From Chrysochromulina tobinii (lineage: Eukaryota; Haptophyta; Prymnesiales; Chrysochromulinaceae), in NCBI GenBank assembly GCA_001275005.1, contig JWZX01002034.1:1-32585 (forward strand): a stretch of DNA of 32,585 bases. Direction: 5' to 3'. The first letter of the stretch is position 1, and the number at the start of each line of letters is the position of its first letter. Positions 8,937 to 17,464 of the stretch are shown piece by piece. The position numbers were made by a program, and so were the translations under genes. The notes beneath the pieces were generated by a model, which was not told the origin of the DNA, did not search any database, and saw only the letters and a list, made by a program, of their open reading frames with translations.

Positions 8937-9515
8937 GATGCTATAGAATTGGCACGCGCAACAGCGCGCTTCTCTCTGCGCTCGTCAGTGTCGCTTTTTC
9001 GGCGTTGTTTGAATACAAAATGCAGGGCTGCTCGCCATGGTCTCATGGAGGCCGCCTGCCTCACGTTCCAGAACGCGAGCCTCGCATCCGACGCAGGCGA
9101 TCCTCGTCCTGCTCACGGTATCGACGGCGTGCCAGCAGTCTACTAGCAGTCACTCATGCCATCGACGACGACAATGGTGTGTGTCAGCACTGCGTCACGC
9201 CGCTCAAGCTGCGTGCTAGCGGTTTCGTAGATCCCGATCTTGCTGATGGCCCAGCGACTGGAGCACTCCTTTCTCTCATCATTGCAAGAGAAAGGCAAGC
9301 TACTCTTCCGTATCGTATCGGAACAATCGGTCAGTTATTCTCTATCAATGGCAGTCGGACAAAGGCGGCCATGCGCTAGTACATCACGCCCGAGCCGGCC
9401 CAGCCCTATGAGACAGCTCACCTGGCTGCTTCAGGCAAGATGATGCTCGCCGCCACAGCCAGCTTTGTTGGCTGAGCTTCGATACGTGCTGCTTCTCTCG
9501 CTTTCTGTGCTTTGC
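8937..9515. other. Unassigned region between repeat copy A and the 170-bp array
   Basis: Overlapping short plus frames (for example 8832-9146 via GTG, 9005-9379) run here. The first continues the frame of the 200-bp repeat with DDAIELARATARFSLRSS, which is slightly protein-like, then becomes featureless. I see no recognisable domain, RNA or transposase. It may be the decayed interior of the element suggested by the flanking 200-bp repeats. Confidence 0.35.
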
Positions 9516-10083
9516 GAGGCAAGCTCTGGTCCTCTTCACGCGCGAGGAGTCTTTTCCCTCTGATCCACAGTCTACCATCAGGATGTGCAAGCCGCACCAA
9601 AGATGAACAGTCTATCGATTCCACCATCCAGGATGTGTACGCCGCATCAGATTTGCGAGCTACATACTGAATGGAGTTTGATACGAGGCAAGCTCTGGTT
9701 CGCTTCACGCGCGAGGAGTTCTTTTCCCTCTGATCCACAGTCTACCATCGGGATGTGCAAGCCGCACCAAAGATGAACAGTCTATTGATTTCCACCATCC
9801 AGGATATGTACGCCGCATCAGATTTGCGAGCTACATACTGAATGTGTGTTTGATGCGAGGCAAGCTCTGGTTCGCTTCACGCGCGAGGAGTCTTTTCCCT
9901 CTGATCCACAGTCTACCATCGGGATGTGCAAGCCGCACCGAAGATGAGCAGTCTATTGATTTCCACCATCCAGGATATGTACGCCGCATCGGATTTGCGA
10001 GCTACATACTGAATGCGAGTTCGAAACGTGTCCACAAACCGGGATGTGTACGCCGCATCAGATTTGCGAGCTACATACTGGTC
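9516..10083. repeat. ~170-bp tandem repeat, about 3.3 units
   Basis: Units begin with GAGGCAAGCTCTGG at 9516, 9685 and 9857 (spacings 169 and 172 bp). Each carries GATCCACAGTCTACCATC, GATGTGCAAGCCGCACC, a GTACGCCGCATC box and GCGAGCTACATACTG. A partial fourth unit (about 10035-10083) holds only the last two boxes. Units differ by a few substitutions and small indels. Within each unit a GGATGTG.A.GCCGCA motif occurs twice, so the unit itself has an internal half-repeat. No gene is supported. Confidence 0.85.
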
Positions 10084-10199
10084 GTGTATGTGTCTGCCGC
10101 ATCGTAGCGGCCGGCATACCGTGACTCATATCGTTTGATTGTCATTCCTATGACCACGATTCAGACATTCATGATCCTTTAACATCCCGTCGAGCAAGC

Positions 10200-11510
10200 T
10201 CGTTGCGCTCACAGTGCTAGATGCCCTTCTTGGGCATCTCTGAAGCCCCTGATGATGTCGCTGTGCTCTCGCCGTCCACATTGGACGTTCATACCGCTTT
10301 CGCCATCGTGCAGGGCGATTATTCAAGTCGAGACGCGCTCTGCTCTCGCCGTCCACATTGGACGTTTACACCGCTCTCGCCATCGTGCAGGGCGATTGTT
10401 CAAGTCGAGACGCGCTCTTATTGCGTTCACGGTGCTCGATGCCCTTCTTTGGCGTCAAGCCGCCGCCGCTGCTGTGCTCTCGCCGTCCACACAGGACGTT
10501 TATACCGCTCTCGCCATCGTGCAGGGCGATTCTTCAAGTCGAGACGCGCTCTTATTGCGTTCACGGTGCTCAATGCCCTTCTTTGGCGTCAAGCCGCCGC
10601 CGCTGCTGTGCTCTCGCCGTCCACACTGGACGTCTATACCGCTCTCGCCATCGTGCAGGGCGATTATTCAAGTCGAGACGCGCTCTATTGCGTTCACGGT
10701 GCTCGTACCCTTCTTTGGCGTCAAGCCGCCGCCGCTGCTGTGCTCTCGCCGTCCACATAGGACGTTTATACCGCTCTCGCCATCGTGCAGGGCGATTATT
10801 CAAGTCGAGACGCGCTCTTATTGCGTTCACGGTGCTCGATGCCCTTCTTTGGCGTCAGGCCGCCGCCGCTGCTGTGCTCTCGCCGTCCACATTGGACGTT
10901 TATACCGCTCTCGCCATCGTGCAGGGCGATTATTCAAGTCGAGACGCGCTCTTATTGCGTTCACGGTGCTCGATGCCCTTCTTTGGCGTCGGGCCGCCGC
11001 CGCTGCTGTGCTCTCGCCGTCCACATTGGACGTTTATACCGCTCTCGCCATCATGCAGGGCGATTATTCAAGTCGAGACGCGCTCTTATTGCATTCACGG
11101 TGCTCGATGCCCTTCTTTGGCGTCAAGCCGCCGCCGCTGCTGTGCTCTCGCCGTCCACATAGGACGTTTATACTGCTCTCGCCATCGTGCAGGGCGATTA
11201 TTCAAGTCGAGACGCGTTCTTATTGCATTCACGGTGCTCGATGCCCTTCTTTGGCGTCAAGCCGCCGCCGCTGCTGTGCTCTCGCCGTCCACATAGGACG
11301 TTAATACCGCTCTCGCCATCCTGCAGGGCGATTGTTCAAGTCGAGACGCGCTCTTATTGCGTTCACGGTGCTCGATGTCCTTCTTTGGCGTCAAGCCGCC
11401 GCCGCTGCTGTGCTCTCGCCGTCCACATAGGACGTTAATACCGCTCTCGCCATCGTGCAGGGTGATGGTGCGAGTCGACACACGCTCGTTGTGCGCTCAC
11501 GGACTCGATG
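10200..11510. repeat. ~134-bp minisatellite array, about ten units
   Basis: The box TGCTCTCGCCGTCCACA recurs at 10264, 10341, 10475, 10609, 10741, 10875, 11009, 11143, 11277 and 11411. The first interval is 77 bp (a truncated unit), one is 132 bp and the rest are 134 bp. Each full unit contains GTGCAGGGCGATTATTCAAG, GAGACGCGCTC and GATGCCCTTCTTTGGCGTCA. Units differ by few bases, so the array is young or homogenised. It produces long open frames in all three plus frames at once (350, 312 and 179 residues), which are by-products of a stop-poor unit whose length is not a multiple of three. The last unit decays after 11460. Confidence 0.93.
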
Positions 11511-11796
11511 CCCTATCCAACATCGGAGGGACGAGGCACTTACGGAGCGCACTCACTTTCGCTTCGGTGTGGCGCTACAGCTATGGCCTTTTGTCAAGCT
11601 AGCGCAGAGGTCATCAAAGACGTCAGACGTACTTGGAACAGCGACGCAGCAGTATCTTCGCTACATCCGCGAGTGTCGCGGTGAACACATGTCATACATG
11701 ACGCGTATTTGCAGCGCCGACGTCGACGACATGGAATCCGATCATCTACATGTAAATCTCGATTCCCATGACCTCGATGACTCAGACTACCTTTAA
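11455..11796 (+). CDS. Possible small or partial coding region downstream of the minisatellite
   Basis: A 113-codon frame from ATG 11455 to TAA 11796. The start lies inside the last minisatellite unit, but from about residue 28 the sequence is unique and looks protein-like, with balanced composition: RFGVALQLWPFVKLAQR, TQQYLRYIRECRGEHMSYM and an acidic tail DSHDLDDSDYL. The true start may be a splice acceptor rather than the ATG. No family is recognised. It could be the last exon of a gene disrupted by the repeats, or of an element gene. Confidence 0.35.
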   Translation: MQGDGASRHTLVVRSRTRCPIQHRRDEALTERTHFRFGVALQLWPFVKLAQRSSKTSDVLGTATQQYLRYIRECRGEHMSYMTRICSADVDDMESDHLHVNLDSHDLDDSDYL

Positions 11797-11882
11797 TTCA
11801 TTCTCTTTTGGGGGGGGTTCAGGCGCCTACTCAGCTTCGACGTACGCGAGCTCCGCCTCTCGCTGAGCGCTCTTAGCTGCTT

Positions 11883-11953
11883 GGGGGGGGGCGACCGATA
11901 CGGCGCCTTCCCCACTTTCGGCTCACACAAAGCAAGACAGGTGAGGCAGGCTT
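11883..11953. repeat. 71-bp direct repeat, copy 1
   Basis: Begins with nine G, then CGACCGATACGGCGCC, and ends GTGAGGCAGGCTT. It is identical to 12233-12303 as read. The two copies bracket 200-bp repeat copy B, giving the order R71 - R200 - 77-bp spacer - R71. Confidence 0.85.
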
Positions 11954-11955
11954 CT

Positions 11956-12155
11956 TGGGTAGTGACACGGAGTGTCTCTGAGGAGAAGCTAGTATCATCG
12001 CGCCGCGTTCAATCACTCTCGACCACTCACTGAAGTTCTTCTAACTTCTGGTGGGTCAGGGAACGCAGGCTTTCTTGCGCGCTCTCGCTCTCGTCTACGC
12101 GACGCCCGTCGGTACCGTGCCGGCGGCGACCGTCGAGACCGAGCGCGAAGTGGAC
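11956..12155. repeat. 200-bp direct repeat, copy B
   Basis: Second, identical copy of 8737-8936. It begins two bases after the first 71-bp repeat. Downstream of it the sequence switches at GTGGAC to an unrelated segment (12156-12232) before the second 71-bp copy. Confidence 0.85.
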
Positions 12156-12232
12156 CCCACCCTCCCATCCCTTTTGTATACGCGTCTTGGGTCTCTTAGG
12201 CCCGTCCGCTGTGTTCTGTTAAGACTCAGTGT

Positions 12233-12303
12233 GGGGGGGGGCGACCGATACGGCGCCTTCCCCACTTTCGGCTCACACAAAGCAAGACAGGTGAGGCAGG
12301 CTT
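12233..12303. repeat. 71-bp direct repeat, copy 2
   Basis: Identical to 11883-11953 and starts with the same nine-G run. Followed at 12304 by GACCCCCACC and the orphan coding fragment. Confidence 0.85.
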
Positions 12304-12354
12304 GACCCCCACCAAAACACGGACGTGGCACGGGGAACGTTCCCACGTGTTTAG

Positions 12355-12942
12355 AGGCCAGTTTTAGAACAGCACGCAGCCACGGCGAGCTCGTCTTCCG
12401 CGGCTGCCGATGGCGAGTACATCGACCCGGACGCCCCAGATGACGAGGATCTGGGTCGCAGCTACGTGCAGCGGCCAGACTACCGACAACTCAGCATACG
12501 TGTCGGCCTCGAAGAGTACATGATCGTGTATCTGCTCGTTATAGACAAGGAATCGGGCTGGTTTGGCAAGGCCGCGCTGAACGAGCTACTCACGCTGCTG
12601 CGCGAAGAGCTGATGCAGCGCCTGCCGGGCGTGATGAATCAGCGCGAACCTAAACTCGTCCTGTCGCAAATTCGCGGCGACACGCTTTCAGCGCGACTCC
12701 AGTATCTACCCAGAGTCGGCAAGGTTTGGATGTTACCAGGCCAGCCAGATATGGTAGACCGCGAGTACCCTGGGTACACCGACTCCACGCCCAAGGCCAG
12801 TGGCGCAGATGGCCCGACCCCCAAGCGGCCGAAGGCAACGGTCGGCCAGCAGCCCAGGTGGAAGGATTCGTACGCGTCTCTGCCATATTCTCTCATCATA
12901 AATGCGGAGCGAGTGCGAGCAGCGCGTGCGGCCCCTGGCTGA
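12355..12942 (+). CDS. Orphan coding fragment, probably a 3' exon
   Basis: The frame is open from just after a TAG at 12352 to TGA at 12940-12942 with no ATG before the conserved-looking part (the first candidate start at 12466 is GTG). Protein-like features: an Ala/Ser-rich lead, an acidic YIDPDAPDDEDLG, then a well-balanced globular stretch with EEYMIVYLLVIDKESGWFG, a helix LNELLTLLREELMQRL, VGKVWMLPGQPDMVDREYPG and a basic PTPKRPKA segment. The TTTTAG / AACAG / CACGCAG strings at 12350-12377 are candidate acceptors, so this may be a terminal exon whose upstream part was displaced by the repeat block. No family recognised; a viral or transposon-encoded origin is possible but unsupported. 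Confidence 0.5.
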   Translation, partial: RPVLEQHAATASSSSAAADGEYIDPDAPDDEDLGRSYVQRPDYRQLSIRVGLEEYMIVYLLVIDKESGWFGKAALNELLTLLREELMQRLPGVMNQREPKLVLSQIRGDTLSARLQYLPRVGKVWMLPGQPDMVDREYPGYTDSTPKASGADGPTPKRPKATVGQQPRWKDSYASLPYSLIINAERVRAARAAPG

Positions 12943-13560
12943 GCTCATGGTATTGAGTACCTGAGTATCGTCTATTTTAGCACACGTGCACGTATCGTTT
13001 GCGGCGCATTCTCGCGTTCCCATTTGTGTCGTGAACACCCGACGCGTCTCGTATCGGAATTGTGCGAGACGACCGCATTCGAATTTCCGACCGTGTTTTA
13101 CGCGAACTGGGGTACTATCGAACCGAACTCTGAATAAAGACGTCAGCGCTGAGTGTCCACTGAGCACTGTGACTGTCAATAGTCAGCTAGTCACGCGTCG
13201 GTCACAGTACGTCACGGGCGTCACGGCTAGGGCTACGCCGCGAAGCCGGTACGAAGATGACGTATCGCGCTACGCACATCGCCCCGCGCCCGCCTCAGTC
13301 AAGCGCCACAACAAAGATGAGCAGAGAGCACCTTTCTCACCGCTCGGGAGTCTCCCGGGCACTAGTTCGGTAAGACGTTCGGTTTCCCCGGCGTATCTCC
13401 GGTTGTAGGCACACATGCGCACGTGCATGCTCTCTCCATGGACATATTGTGCCCATGCTATCTAATGCCCATGCACAATGTGCCCTAGTACATGGAGCAC
13501 GGCCAGGCAGTCACGTCACTCGGACGCGCCTGTGCACAGCCGGCGAGGTCTTCCGCTACT
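12943..13560. other. Convergent intergenic region with an inverted repeat (13434-13497)
   Basis: A 618-bp stretch between the orphan fragment and the acyltransferase gene. Near its end, CTCCATG at 13434 pairs with CATGGAG at 13491-13497, and inside that ATTGTGC pairs with GCACAAT, giving an imperfect hairpin of about 64 bp that also contains repeated GCCCATGC. It could mark a 3' processing region or a small element. Several GTCACG-type repeats lie at 13190-13230. No gene is seen. Confidence 0.5.
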
Positions 13561-14652
13561 TCACGGCGTCACGAGCACGCTGAGGCGGGAGATGAGCTTA
13601 AAGAAGCCCTCCTCGACCCAAATATTTGCGAACATGGGGACCGTCGGCGAGTAGATGAAGACTACGGCGAGTGCCTTGAGCTGCCAGGGCACGGTCTTGA
13701 GGTGGTTGCCGAACGTCTTGCTGAAGTAGGCGTCGCCCGCGCAAGTGAGGCCATGCAGGAGGAAGAAGAGGGACGCGCGGCCGAGGGTATAGTTGGGGAA
13801 GCTGAGCACAAACTGGTACTCGTGGAAGAGGCCGCTTGCGAGGAAGGTGAGGAAGGCGGCGAGCGTCTTGGGCGTGCCGCTGCGGCTGAGTGGCGTGAAC
13901 ACGCACCGCTTGAACGAGTTCGTCACCTGAAGATTCCATTTCTGGCCCCAGAAGATACGCGCTGACGTGGCGGTGAAGATGGGGTTGGCGAAGCCATCGA
14001 TGGGCACAAAGCCCTGAGCTAGCAGCAGTATCGAGCCCACGTCCATGAGCAGTGAAAGGAAGAGGTAGATTATCATCAGTTGGATGTAGATGCGGTCCAC
14101 AAACATCGTTAAGAAGCCGGCAAACCCGTTTGGCTGACCGAGCGCCGTGGTCAGGGGGTAGCCTCCAAATGGCTCGGAGAGCGACGAGCACACCGAGAGG
14201 CCTGCCAGGCGGAAGAACACCCAGCCTACGCGATTCGCAACTGCGCCTGGCGCTGGCCGAATGGGCTTGCCATCGGCGTTGAAGGTAATGTCAAGTGCCC
14301 CGGTGGCAAAGGTTACCCATGTCTGCACATCAGCGTCGGCACCTTTAGGAGTGGCACCAACGGCGGCACCAAACATGCGCAGGCCCACGAAGGCATACGT
14401 GGTTGAGCCGAGGAAGCGGCCAAGCAAGCACGACAATGGCGTGCCAAAGCCGCTGGAGACGACCGTCTCTGCGAGTATCGGTGGAAGGATGTAGCCGCAT
14501 GCAGCAGAGATCATACCGCACAGGATGAAGACGGCCGGGTTTTTCACAGAGTGCGAAAGAATGCATAGCGGCACGGTGACGATCTGACTGACGATGACGA
14601 AGACCAGCCCGAGCCAGTAGGGCTCGAAGAGGGGCGGCAGGATTGTGACCAT
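13561..14652 (-). CDS. Wax-synthase-type MBOAT acyltransferase, multi-pass membrane protein
   Basis: 363 residues from ATG 14652 to TGA 13561. The same frame is open upstream to about 14740 with no ATG (codable as a further 17 or more residues from a GTG at 14703), so an upstream exon is possible. The protein has about eight hydrophobic segments. The core motif ARIFWGQKWNLQVTNSFKR (residues about 230-248) and SGLFHEYQF (about 269-278) match the plant wax-synthase/MBOAT_2 family: FWGRRWN-like substrate-site motif followed by the conserved catalytic His in a membrane helix. These ER enzymes transfer a fatty acyl group from acyl-CoA to a long-chain alcohol or sterol. The specific acceptor cannot be read from sequence. 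A lipid-storage role fits an alga. Confidence 0.88.
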   Translation of the reverse strand: MVTILPPLFEPYWLGLVFVIVSQIVTVPLCILSHSVKNPAVFILCGMISAACGYILPPILAETVVSSGFGTPLSCLLGRFLGSTTYAFVGLRMFGAAVGATPKGADADVQTWVTFATGALDITFNADGKPIRPAPGAVANRVGWVFFRLAGLSVCSSLSEPFGGYPLTTALGQPNGFAGFLTMFVDRIYIQLMIIYLFLSLLMDVGSILLLAQGFVPIDGFANPIFTATSARIFWGQKWNLQVTNSFKRCVFTPLSRSGTPKTLAAFLTFLASGLFHEYQFVLSFPNYTLGRASLFFLLHGLTCAGDAYFSKTFGNHLKTVPWQLKALAVVFIYSPTVPMFANIWVEEGFFKLISRLSVLVTP

Positions 14653-15245
14653 TGTGGCGCGCGTGATGAGGCCGCGAAATAGCCTCTCCTTCGAGCGCAG
14701 CACGCGGGTTTCGTCAGTTTGGTCAATTAGATGTCTCGTTCACGGACGAATTCGCTGCTTCTTATGTGAAATGATGTGGTTGGCCTTCTTCAAGGGCTTG
14801 CGCTCCATGTCGACGAACTAATCGTGAAGGACCGCTTTGTCATACCGGTACGCTCGTATCATTGTCATACTGTACCGGTAAAAAGACACCGGGGGGAGCC
14901 GGGACAAACACGGGACACACGGGACACGCGGACGCACAAAGGCACACAGACCACACAGACGAACCTCAACAGTACTAACATCAATCAACATGAACGTCTA
15001 GCGTATCCGGATAGTGAACGCATCCGATCCACGCATGCGTAATACCCGCAAGAGCCCGCAAGCCGCATGTCCTTGGGCCATGTTTCATTGCCATTTATAA
15101 TACGCGAATACGCGACGGAATACCGGAAAATCATAGACAACTGATCGGAATTCGGATCATCCGGAAACCGATCGGATGCAGTGTATACGACCACATTGTC
15201 GATACGACTTGGTATACGATGGTCTATAAAGCGAACAGTGCGGAC
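14653..15245. other. Intergenic region with a 9-bp stem inverted repeat
   Basis: About 590 bp. TACCGGTAC at 14843-14851 pairs with GTACCGGTA at 14872-14880 across a 20-base loop. A purine-rich stretch with repeated GGGACA / CACACAG units follows (14890-14960). 15090-15215 is AT-richer with several GATCGGA and GTATACGA motifs. This region should contain the promoter of the acyltransferase gene; the next gene (15246) ends here. No further gene is seen. Confidence 0.4.
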
Positions 15246-16013
15246 TCATCGCTTGCCCAACACAAACAAGAACGGGTCTGCAATGTCCTCTTGCTCATCG
15301 GGCACGGCCGAAAGGAAGCTCGACAGCGCATCGGAACTGGCTTCGCTTACAGGCTGAACGGCCAGCTGCGGCTGCACGGCCGCCTCCAAGGTGCAGATAC
15401 GCTCGGCGAGGCCTTCAAAGCGAGTCAGTGCTGTCATTAGTGCAGAGAGTTCAGCGCGCTGCACGGACGCTTGCATCCGCACCTCATCGAGTTCGGCCTC
15501 CAATGACGAGACCCTCGCAGCGAGCTGAGATACGTCGCTGTTGGACGAATCAGGGGCGGCAGTAGCTCGCCTCTCTTCCTCGCGTGCTGCAATCACACTC
15601 ATCGTGTCTTCAAGGCCGTACAGCAGTGCGCCCGCCGTTTGCGCAACGAAGCTAAGGACGCGATCTCCCTGGCAATCGTAGGCGACAAAATATGGCGTCT
15701 GCGTGGCACCCAGGCTTCGCATATCCTTAAGAGAAGCCTCGTCATCGGGGCTGCACTCCCAATGATGCCGCCGCAGCGTGGGGAGGGCACACCTGTTAAC
15801 GAGATGCTCCTTCACCTTGGCTGCCTTTGGATCTCCGCGCACGGAGAGCATGAGCAGTGTGATGCCATCCAGAGGGCAGGCGCGGATGACTTGGTCGAGC
15901 TCAGCGATGCTTGCTACGGTGCGGACTGAAGTCGGTTCGAGCTGTGCCAGTCTGACGCGGCATCGTGGTACAGCGGAGCACAGCGCCGCCGCCGCAAAGC
16001 CCAATCTCCACAT
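15246..16013 (-). CDS. Secretory-pathway protein, thioredoxin-like region plus coiled coil
   Basis: 255 residues from ATG 16013 to TGA 15246 (frame open to a TTG at 16031). The N-terminus MWRLGFAAAALCSAVPRC looks like a signal peptide, so ER, secretory or plastid-ER entry is inferred. Residues about 30-140 have an alternating strand-helix pattern ending in GATQTPYFVAYDCQGDRVLSF, which resembles the cis-Pro (TPYF) region of a thioredoxin fold. No CxxC active site is visible, so a redox role is unlikely or lost. Residues about 150-215 form a probable coiled coil (VSQLAARVSSLEAELDEVRM, then a second heptad block). The tail is acidic. No family is firmly assigned. The neighbouring F-box-like gene ends 105 bp upstream on the same strand. 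Confidence 0.7.
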   Translation of the reverse strand: MWRLGFAAAALCSAVPRCRVRLAQLEPTSVRTVASIAELDQVIRACPLDGITLLMLSVRGDPKAAKVKEHLVNRCALPTLRRHHWECSPDDEASLKDMRSLGATQTPYFVAYDCQGDRVLSFVAQTAGALLYGLEDTMSVIAAREEERRATAAPDSSNSDVSQLAARVSSLEAELDEVRMQASVQRAELSALMTALTRFEGLAERICTLEAAVQPQLAVQPVSEASSDALSSFLSAVPDEQEDIADPFLFVLGKR

Positions 16014-16118
16014 ACTCAGCTCCACACGCAATCATTTTCGCCGCCGCCTCGCCCGCGATGTGCCGCGATGCCGGGTGTTTTGTCGAAGTGACCATTCGCT
16101 GTGAAATGGCTGTGCGTT

Positions 16119-17252
16119 TTATAAATTGTCCATATGATCGGAAGCTGTCGTTCCCCCGGTGGCCGGCGGCCGTCGCGGCTGCGCGCGCACGGGAGGCACG
16201 CCGATGTATCGACACAGGTCGCCGCCGCTCTCGCACGTGCACTTGAGCGCGCTTGACACCGAGAGCGCCTGGACCATGTCGTCCAGATCGCACGCCTCAA
16301 ACTCCTCCGCGTCACGTGCACAACTGCTGCGCACCCGCAGCCGCTCGCAATAGGCACTTTGGCACTGCACGAGCGCCTTCGGCAGCGGCTGCAAGCTCGT
16401 GTCGAAAGTGGTGGGAGCCCAGCGCGAATGTTCGTCGTAGTCGAGGCGGCGGTAGCGCTTGCAGCTCGGGCAGATGGAGCACCGGCGCGACACGATGCGC
16501 CATCTGTCGAAGAGGCCGGGGTGCAGCAGCAAGCCGAGCCCAGCAGCGAGGGCGAGGACCAAGGAGGGGGATTGGCCAAGGCGCACGGCGCGCACATAGT
16601 CGGCAGCCGTCTGCTCGCCTGGTGGAGGCAACGGCCACGTGATGCGCAGGGTACCCTTGACCGCGATCCCGTCCAAGCCGAGCCCGCGCCACGGTAGTGG
16701 TAGCCTGCCCCCGAGGTCGAGCTCTTCGGTCACAGAGTTGCGCAGCAGCGTGAATTGGAGCGGTAGGATGGGCATCTGCCCCCAGAGTGCAAAGCACCAG
16801 GTTCTGGCAGTGACCAGCGGCGCACCAAAGTCGAATGATGGGAGGACTGCCCCGTCGAGCTCGGTGGCCGAGATTCCCGCCAAATCCAGGGTCGCGAGCT
16901 CAGCGCGCGCCAAATTTAGGTGCTTCGAGACGAGTGCCTCGGCAGATACCTCAGCCAGCGTCATTAGCTGGTGGCAGCACCGGGAGATCAAGGCCAGCGA
17001 GGAGGCCTGCTCCGGCGGCGAGCCAGCCAGACGAGTCAAGATGGACACGAGGCAATCGTGCGGCAGGCAGAGGAGGGTGACCTCAGGCTCCGTCTTGCGA
17101 GACTCGACCCCGACCGACTTCGTGTCGCAAGCAATGGGCCCGAGCTGTTGCGAAGGTATCTCCATGACCTCATATGGCTCAAAGGATGGCATCGATAGCA
17201 TCGATAGCACTTCCAAATCCCTCTTAAGAGCGTGCATCGAGCAAGGCCGCAT
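16119..17252 (-). CDS. F-box-like protein with C-terminal cysteine clusters
   Basis: 377 residues from ATG 17252 to TAA 16119 (a GTG lies 14 codons upstream, but 17252 is the first ATG). Residues about 60-105 read as an F-box: LCLPHDCLVSILTRLAGSP, then SSLALISRCCHQLM, the Skp1-binding helix pattern of SCF ubiquitin-ligase adaptors. The middle part (about 130-240) includes a strongly hydrophobic stretch LVLALAAGLGLLLHPG near residue 240. Three Cys groups follow: CSICPSC (about 254-260), CQSAYC...C (about 297-312) and CTCESGGDLC (about 336-345), together suggesting a zinc-binding module. A role in substrate selection for ubiquitination is inferred from the F-box only. The substrate is unknown. 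Confidence 0.75.
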   Translation of the reverse strand: MRPCSMHALKRDLEVLSMLSMPSFEPYEVMEIPSQQLGPIACDTKSVGVESRKTEPEVTLLCLPHDCLVSILTRLAGSPPEQASSLALISRCCHQLMTLAEVSAEALVSKHLNLARAELATLDLAGISATELDGAVLPSFDFGAPLVTARTWCFALWGQMPILPLQFTLLRNSVTEELDLGGRLPLPWRGLGLDGIAVKGTLRITWPLPPPGEQTAADYVRAVRLGQSPSLVLALAAGLGLLLHPGLFDRWRIVSRRCSICPSCKRYRRLDYDEHSRWAPTTFDTSLQPLPKALVQCQSAYCERLRVRSSCARDAEEFEACDLDDMVQALSVSSALKCTCESGGDLCRYIGVPPVRAQPRRPPATGGTTASDHMDNL

Positions 17253-17300
17253 TGCGATGATGAATGTGTCCAAAAAAGGGGTTGTCAGGCTCACACACTA

Positions 17301-17353
17301 ATCACTCACTCACTCACTCACTCACGCACTCACGCACTCACGCACACTCACTC
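17301..17353. repeat. Tetranucleotide microsatellite (TCAC)n with CGCACTCA variants
   Basis: Short tandem TCAC units turning into CACGCACT units, about 53 bp, in the 212-bp spacer between the divergent F-box-like gene and the next plus-strand gene, so it lies in their promoter region. Confidence 0.85.
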
Positions 17354-17464
17354 CATATGGACTTCATTGTCCGAACTTTTCCGAAACTGACACGCACGTC
17401 CACTCGCGCTCCATCCTTGTTCAGAGGTTGAACAGCCGGGTCGCGGTGCTCACGTGCTCCAGAG

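Noticed and set aside
10252-11304. 350-residue frame in the minisatellite as a real repeat protein
   Set aside because: The unit length is 134 bp, so the frame changes every unit and there is no repeated peptide; three frames are open equally.
8737-12155. Complete LTR retrotransposon
   Set aside because: No reverse transcriptase, integrase, gag, TG..CA ends or target duplication seen; only the direct repeats support it.
13492-13965. 157-codon plus-strand frame opposite the acyltransferase
   Set aside because: Glu/Arg-rich shadow of the membrane-protein frame.
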